8,120 nucleotides of DNA from the NCBI GenBank assembly GCA_016284485.1, contig JAEEOX010000214.1, positions 1 to 8,120 of the forward strand, in the 5' to 3' direction. The notes under the pieces were generated by a model, which made no database searches, was not told the origin of the DNA, and saw only the letters and a list, made by a program, of their open reading frames with translations. A program made the translations under genes and the position numbers. The stretch comes from Bacillota bacterium. Lineage in GTDB: Bacteria > Bacillota > Clostridia > Peptostreptococcales > Anaerovoracaceae. Below, piece after piece: positions 6,412 to 8,120 of the stretch; position 1 is the stretch's first letter; every line of letters begins with the position of its first letter.

Positions 6412-6431
6412 TTTTCATTATATCATGAAAA
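6412..6431. promoter_or_regulatory. Inverted repeat over the -10 of the ZnuC-like gene
   Basis: TTTTCAT and ATGAAAA are perfect 7-bp inverted arms around a 6-bp centre and overlap the TATAAT at 6417-6422. The position is right for a repressor. It does not resemble the Zur/Fur consensus boxes I know, so no regulator is named. Confidence 0.35.
6417..6427 (-). promoter_or_regulatory. Extended -10 promoter of the ZnuC-like gene
   Basis: On the minus strand TGATATAAT contains a perfect TATAAT (6417-6422) preceded by the extended TGn motif. The -35 at 17 bp is GTGCCA (6440-6445), a 4 of 6 match. Transcription would start near 6410, about 25 nt before the ATG. Confidence 0.6.
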
Positions 6432-6459
6432 TTTTGTTATGGCACTATTTTGTTTAATG

Positions 6460-6468
6460 TGATACAAT
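6460..6468 (+). promoter_or_regulatory. Extended -10 promoter of the CarD-family gene
   Basis: TGATACAAT holds TACAAT (6463-6468, 5 of 6) after an extended TGn element. The -35 at 17 bp would be TGGCAC (6440-6445), which is poor. It is therefore probably an extended -10 dependent promoter. The start site would be near 6475, about 35 nt before the ATG. Confidence 0.55.
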
Positions 6469-6509
6469 TAACGTAGGCGAATTATCGGAGTAATGACGAA
6501 GAGGAAGCC

Positions 6510-7007
6510 ATGTACAGCATAGGAGATACAGTCATATACGGAACAGAGGGTATCTGTGAGGTCACTGACATCACCGTTATGTCTTTTGGCGGGGAGAAAA
6601 GCGAGTATTACATCCTCACCCCCATCTCCAAGAGACAGAACACCATCTATGCTCCGACAGACAACGATAAGATCAAAAAACGCATGCGCAGCATCCTGAC
6701 TTCCAAGCAGGCCAGGAAGCTCATCGACTCCCTTCCCATGGAACCCATGGAATGGATCGAGAACAGTCATGAGAGGCAGGACGCTTTCAAGAACGTTCTT
6801 CTTTGCGGTTCTCCCGAAGAAGTATTTTCCATGCTGACCGCTCTGTACAAAAAGCAGAACGAGCAGGAAGCCATCGGCAAGAAGCTGCACGCCTCCGACG
6901 AGCGCTTCATGAGGGACGGCGAAAGGATGCTCTTCAGCGAGCTCGCCTACGCTCTGGGGACAGATACTAACGAGATCGTCAGGGAGGTCTTCCTCAGCAT
7001 GAGGTGA
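6510..7007 (+). CDS. CarD-family transcriptional regulator (CdnL/TRCF RID domain)
   Basis: 165-residue RNA-polymerase-binding regulator. Residues 1-65 form the Tudor-like RNA polymerase interacting domain, with YSIGDTVIYGTEGICEV (2-18) in place of the family's GDxVVYpxhGVgxI motif, then IYAPTDNDKIKKRMR (46-60). The remainder is helical, with EWIENSHERQDAFKNVL (81-97), the conserved Trp-containing stretch of the DNA-contacting C-terminal half. CarD proteins act by stabilising open promoter complexes. GAGGAAG just before the ATG supports the start. It stands alone, divergent from the ZnuC-like gene. Its length and motifs fit the short CarD proteins of Clostridia rather than Mfd. Targets are unknown. 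Confidence 0.9.
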   Translation: MYSIGDTVIYGTEGICEVTDITVMSFGGEKSEYYILTPISKRQNTIYAPTDNDKIKKRMRSILTSKQARKLIDSLPMEPMEWIENSHERQDAFKNVLLCGSPEEVFSMLTALYKKQNEQEAIGKKLHASDERFMRDGERMLFSELAYALGTDTNEIVREVFLSMR

Positions 7008-7024
7008 TCCGGTCCGCCTGAACA

Positions 7025-7030
7025 TATAAG
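7025..7030 (+). promoter_or_regulatory. Possible -10 element of the gdx leader
   Basis: TATAAG lies 7 nt before the first leader hairpin, so a start near 7037 would make that hairpin the 5' end of the RNA. No good -35 is seen at 17 bp (AGGTGA), so the element is uncertain. Read-through from the CarD gene, 17 nt upstream, is the alternative. Confidence 0.35.
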
Positions 7031-7036
7031 ATATTG

Positions 7037-7116
7037 ACTGCCGCCGGGCAGTGTATTCGACTTCGGTCCGCACCGTTAGGCCTTTGAAGGTGCGGGTTGC
7101 CGGAGTTTTTATTTTT
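7037..7116 (+). ncRNA. Candidate guanidine-responsive riboswitch: two hairpins, the second a terminator
   Basis: Hairpin 1 pairs ACTGCC (7037-7042) with GGCAGT (7047-7052) around a 4-nt GCCG loop. Hairpin 2 pairs CTTCGG with CCGGAG (7061-7066 with 7100-7105) and TCCGCACC with GGTGCGGG (7067-7074 with 7089-7096), has a 14-nt loop containing AGGCC, and ends in TTTTTATTTTT. The GGC of loop 2 can pair with GCC of loop 1, a possible kissing contact. The gene downstream encodes a guanidinium exporter, and guanidine riboswitches commonly control such genes. The compact two-hairpin, terminator-containing form is most like the guanidine-IV (mepA) type described in Clostridia. I assign that class from memory of its architecture, not by a match to its consensus. 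Confidence 0.5.
7061..7116 (+). terminator. Intrinsic terminator between the CarD gene and gdx
   Basis: A stem of about 14 bp with a small asymmetry (TTG at 7097-7099) is followed by T5-A-T5. It ends immediately before the gdx ribosome binding site GGAGG (7117-7121). It ends the CarD transcript and, as part of the leader, would keep gdx off by default. Confidence 0.82.
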
Positions 7117-7128
7117 GGAGGTAACATA

Positions 7129-7443
7129 ATGGAATGGCTGATTCTGCTGGCAGCTGGCGCTGCCGAGGTCACCTGGGCGGTGGCCATGAAATACTCTGAA
7201 GGTTTTACCAGGCTGGCACCGTCCGCGGTGACAGCAGTCTTCTACATCCTGAGCGCAGTGCTCCTTGCGGCAGCCCTGCGGAAGCTGCCCCTGGGAACTG
7301 CCTACGCCATGTGGACAGGCTTCGGCATAGTCGGGACCACGCTCCTGGGGATCTTTCTGTTCAAGGAAGTCCTGAATCTGCCCCAGGTCATCTGCATAGT
7401 GATGATCGTGGCCGGGATCGCGGGCCTCAAGCTGCTGTCGTAA
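7129..7443 (+). CDS. gdx: Small multidrug resistance family guanidinium exporter (Gdx/SugE type)
   Basis: 104-residue proton-coupled exporter with four transmembrane helices, which works as an antiparallel dimer in the membrane. The residues that define guanidinium exporters are in their standard positions: Gly10, Glu13 (central proton/substrate carboxylate), Trp16, Ser42, Tyr59 and Trp62. The motif EVTWAVAMKYSEGFT (13-27) is typical of Gdx rather than EmrE-like Qac proteins. GGAGG lies 7 nt before the ATG. The preceding leader has two hairpins and a terminator, consistent with guanidine-controlled expression. A single-gene Gdx is expected, since Gdx forms homodimers. The stop codon directly abuts the 54-bp repeat array. 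Confidence 0.93.
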   Translation: MEWLILLAAGAAEVTWAVAMKYSEGFTRLAPSAVTAVFYILSAVLLAAALRKLPLGTAYAMWTGFGIVGTTLLGIFLFKEVLNLPQVICIVMIVAGIAGLKLLS

Positions 7444-7459
7444 AAGATTTTCCCACTTC

Positions 7460-7729
7460 TTTGGGTCATATTTCATGAGATCAGGCGTATCTGACCCATT
7501 GTTTTTGTATTTCTTTGGGTTGAAAAGCATCGAATAATGCTTCCTTGACCCACCACATCGTCCAACCTTTGGGTCGAAAGGAAGCGTAATTTGTAATTTT
7601 GACCCATCACAACGTCCAACTTTTGGGTCGAAAAGCATCAAAAAAAGCTTCCTTGACCCATTTCATCACCCAAACTTTGGGTCGAAAGGAAGTGTAATAT
7701 GCAATTTCGACCCATCTGATCACAAATGA
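7460..7729. repeat. Five-unit tandem array, exact 54-bp period, each unit with an internal dyad
   Basis: TTTGGGT starts at 7460, 7514, 7568, 7622 and 7676, exactly 54 bp apart. Each unit has TGGGTC-like and GACCCA-like arms about 25 bp apart (TGGGTCGAAA/TTTCGACCCA is perfect in the last unit). Units 2 and 4 share AAAAGCAT...GCTTCC and units 3 and 5 share AAAGGAAG, so types alternate with a 108-bp super-period. Unit 1 is the most diverged. On the minus strand the period is in phase with one frame and reads as 18-residue repeats with GS and FDPK motifs. It fills the convergent gap between gdx and polC. No gene is called here. It could be a palindromic intergenic repeat or the remains of a repeat-protein gene. 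Confidence 0.85.
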
Positions 7730-7760
7730 AAAGGAGGCACTTCCGGGAAGTGCCTCCTTT
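7730..7760. terminator. Bidirectional intrinsic terminator between gdx and polC
   Basis: AAAGGAGGCACTTC (7730-7743) and GAAGTGCCTCCTTT (7747-7760) form a perfect 14-bp stem with a 3-nt loop. On the minus strand it is followed by a T-rich run (TTTTCATTT) and lies 14 nt after the polC stop. On the plus strand it could also stop transcripts from gdx, with a weaker T tract. Confidence 0.85.
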
Positions 7761-7774
7761 CGTTTGCAGTGATC

Positions 7775-8120
7775 TCAGAACATGCTGAGCTGGTCTGTCT
7801 CCGACAGGCCGTCGAACACGCCGTATTCCTTCAGGTAGTTCATGGTGGTCTTGTTGAGTTTGGTCCTCTTCATGACCTCTTCCAGAGTGTCGAAGGGTTT
7901 TTTGCGGTATTCCTCCACCAGTGAGATGGCGGCGGAGTCCCCTATTCCGTTGATGGCAGCAAAGGGCATAACCAGTTTGCCGTCTTCCACGGTGAACTTG
8001 AGAGCTTCCGAGCGGTCCAGTGACGGCGGCAGGAACTCCAGTCCTCTGCAGTAGACCTCGTAGGCCACCTCCAGCACGGTGTAGTCGGAAAGTTCCTTGG
8101 CCGTAGCGTTCTTGCCCTTC
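7775..8120 (-). CDS. polC: DNA polymerase III alpha subunit, PolC type (C-terminal end only; 5' part off the window)
   Basis: The last 114 residues or so of the replicative polymerase of low-GC Gram-positives. The visible stretch begins KGKNATAKELSDYTVLEVAY and contains a helix-hairpin-helix-like segment AAINGIGDSAAISLVEEY. It closes with KLNKTTMNYLKEYGVFDGL and the terminal QLSMF, a beta-clamp binding pentapeptide (consensus QL[SD]LF). The frame is open to the window edge at 8120, so the start lies outside. A GTG at 8077 is internal. PolC is essential and confined mainly to Firmicutes and relatives, which makes it the best taxonomic marker here. It ends at a strong hairpin terminator and converges with gdx. 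Confidence 0.92.
   Translation of the reverse strand, partial: KGKNATAKELSDYTVLEVAYEVYCRGLEFLPPSLDRSEALKFTVEDGKLVMPFAAINGIGDSAAISLVEEYRKKPFDTLEEVMKRTKLNKTTMNYLKEYGVFDGLSETDQLSMF

Noticed and set aside
6440..6456. TGGCAC as a sigma-54 -24 element upstream of the CarD-family gene
   Set aside because: No GC -12 element occurs at the required spacing.
6493..6522. Nine-codon ORF MTKRKPCTA overlapping the CarD gene start
   Set aside because: GGAG is only 2 nt before its ATG, too close for initiation, and there is no other support.
6994..7641. Minus-strand 215-codon ORF starting in the repeat array and running through gdx
   Set aside because: Beyond the repeats it is antisense to gdx and has no sensible composition or family. 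Only the repeat portion has internal order, reported as a repeat and a finding.
7460..7729. CRISPR array
   Set aside because: The whole 54-bp unit repeats without variable spacers of constant size, there is no cas gene, and the repeats contain internal dyads of alternating type.

Overview
The window comes from the chromosome of a Gram-positive bacterium, most likely an anaerobic Clostridia/Eubacteriales member of moderate GC. The main evidence is the C-terminus of a PolC-type DNA polymerase III alpha subunit at the right edge, a GntR(YtrA type)/ABC operon, a short CarD-family protein, strong GGAGG-type ribosome binding sites and TTGACA/TATAAT-like promoters. I cannot place it to species. There is no integrase, IS element, CRISPR array, tRNA or rRNA.

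Layout, left to right. (1) Minus strand: the 5' two thirds of an SppA-like signal peptide peptidase (1-625), with its own promoter and a perfect 12-bp palindrome just after the -10. (2) Minus strand: a sodium:solute symporter (720-2339), preceded by a leader of about 275 nt. The leader has a consensus promoter, a possible 19-residue tyrosine-rich leader peptide, a long GC-rich hairpin and an intrinsic terminator 40 nt before the gene, which is the layout of an attenuator. (3) Minus strand: a tightly coupled three-gene operon (5587-2654) encoding a YtrA-type GntR repressor, an ABC ATPase and a large polytopic permease with an extracytoplasmic C-terminal domain. A 27-bp inverted-repeat operator covers its promoter. 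(4) Minus strand: an orphan metal-type (ZnuC-like) ABC ATPase (5738-6385), divergent from (5) a plus-strand CarD-family regulator (6510-7007). (6) Plus strand: a small multidrug resistance protein with the guanidinium-exporter (Gdx) residue signature (7129-7443), preceded by two hairpins, the second being an intrinsic terminator. This is a likely guanidine-responsive riboswitch. (7) A five-unit array with an exact 54-bp period and internal dyads (7460-7729). (8) A shared terminator and the 3' end of polC on the minus strand.

The genes do not form one pathway. The common theme is transport and envelope physiology (symporter, two ABC ATPases, permease, SMR exporter, membrane peptidase), and most transport units carry their own cis-regulation. 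The most interesting items are the tyrosine-codon leader before the symporter, the compact leader before gdx, and the phased 54-bp repeat array, which on the minus strand reads as 18-residue peptide repeats.
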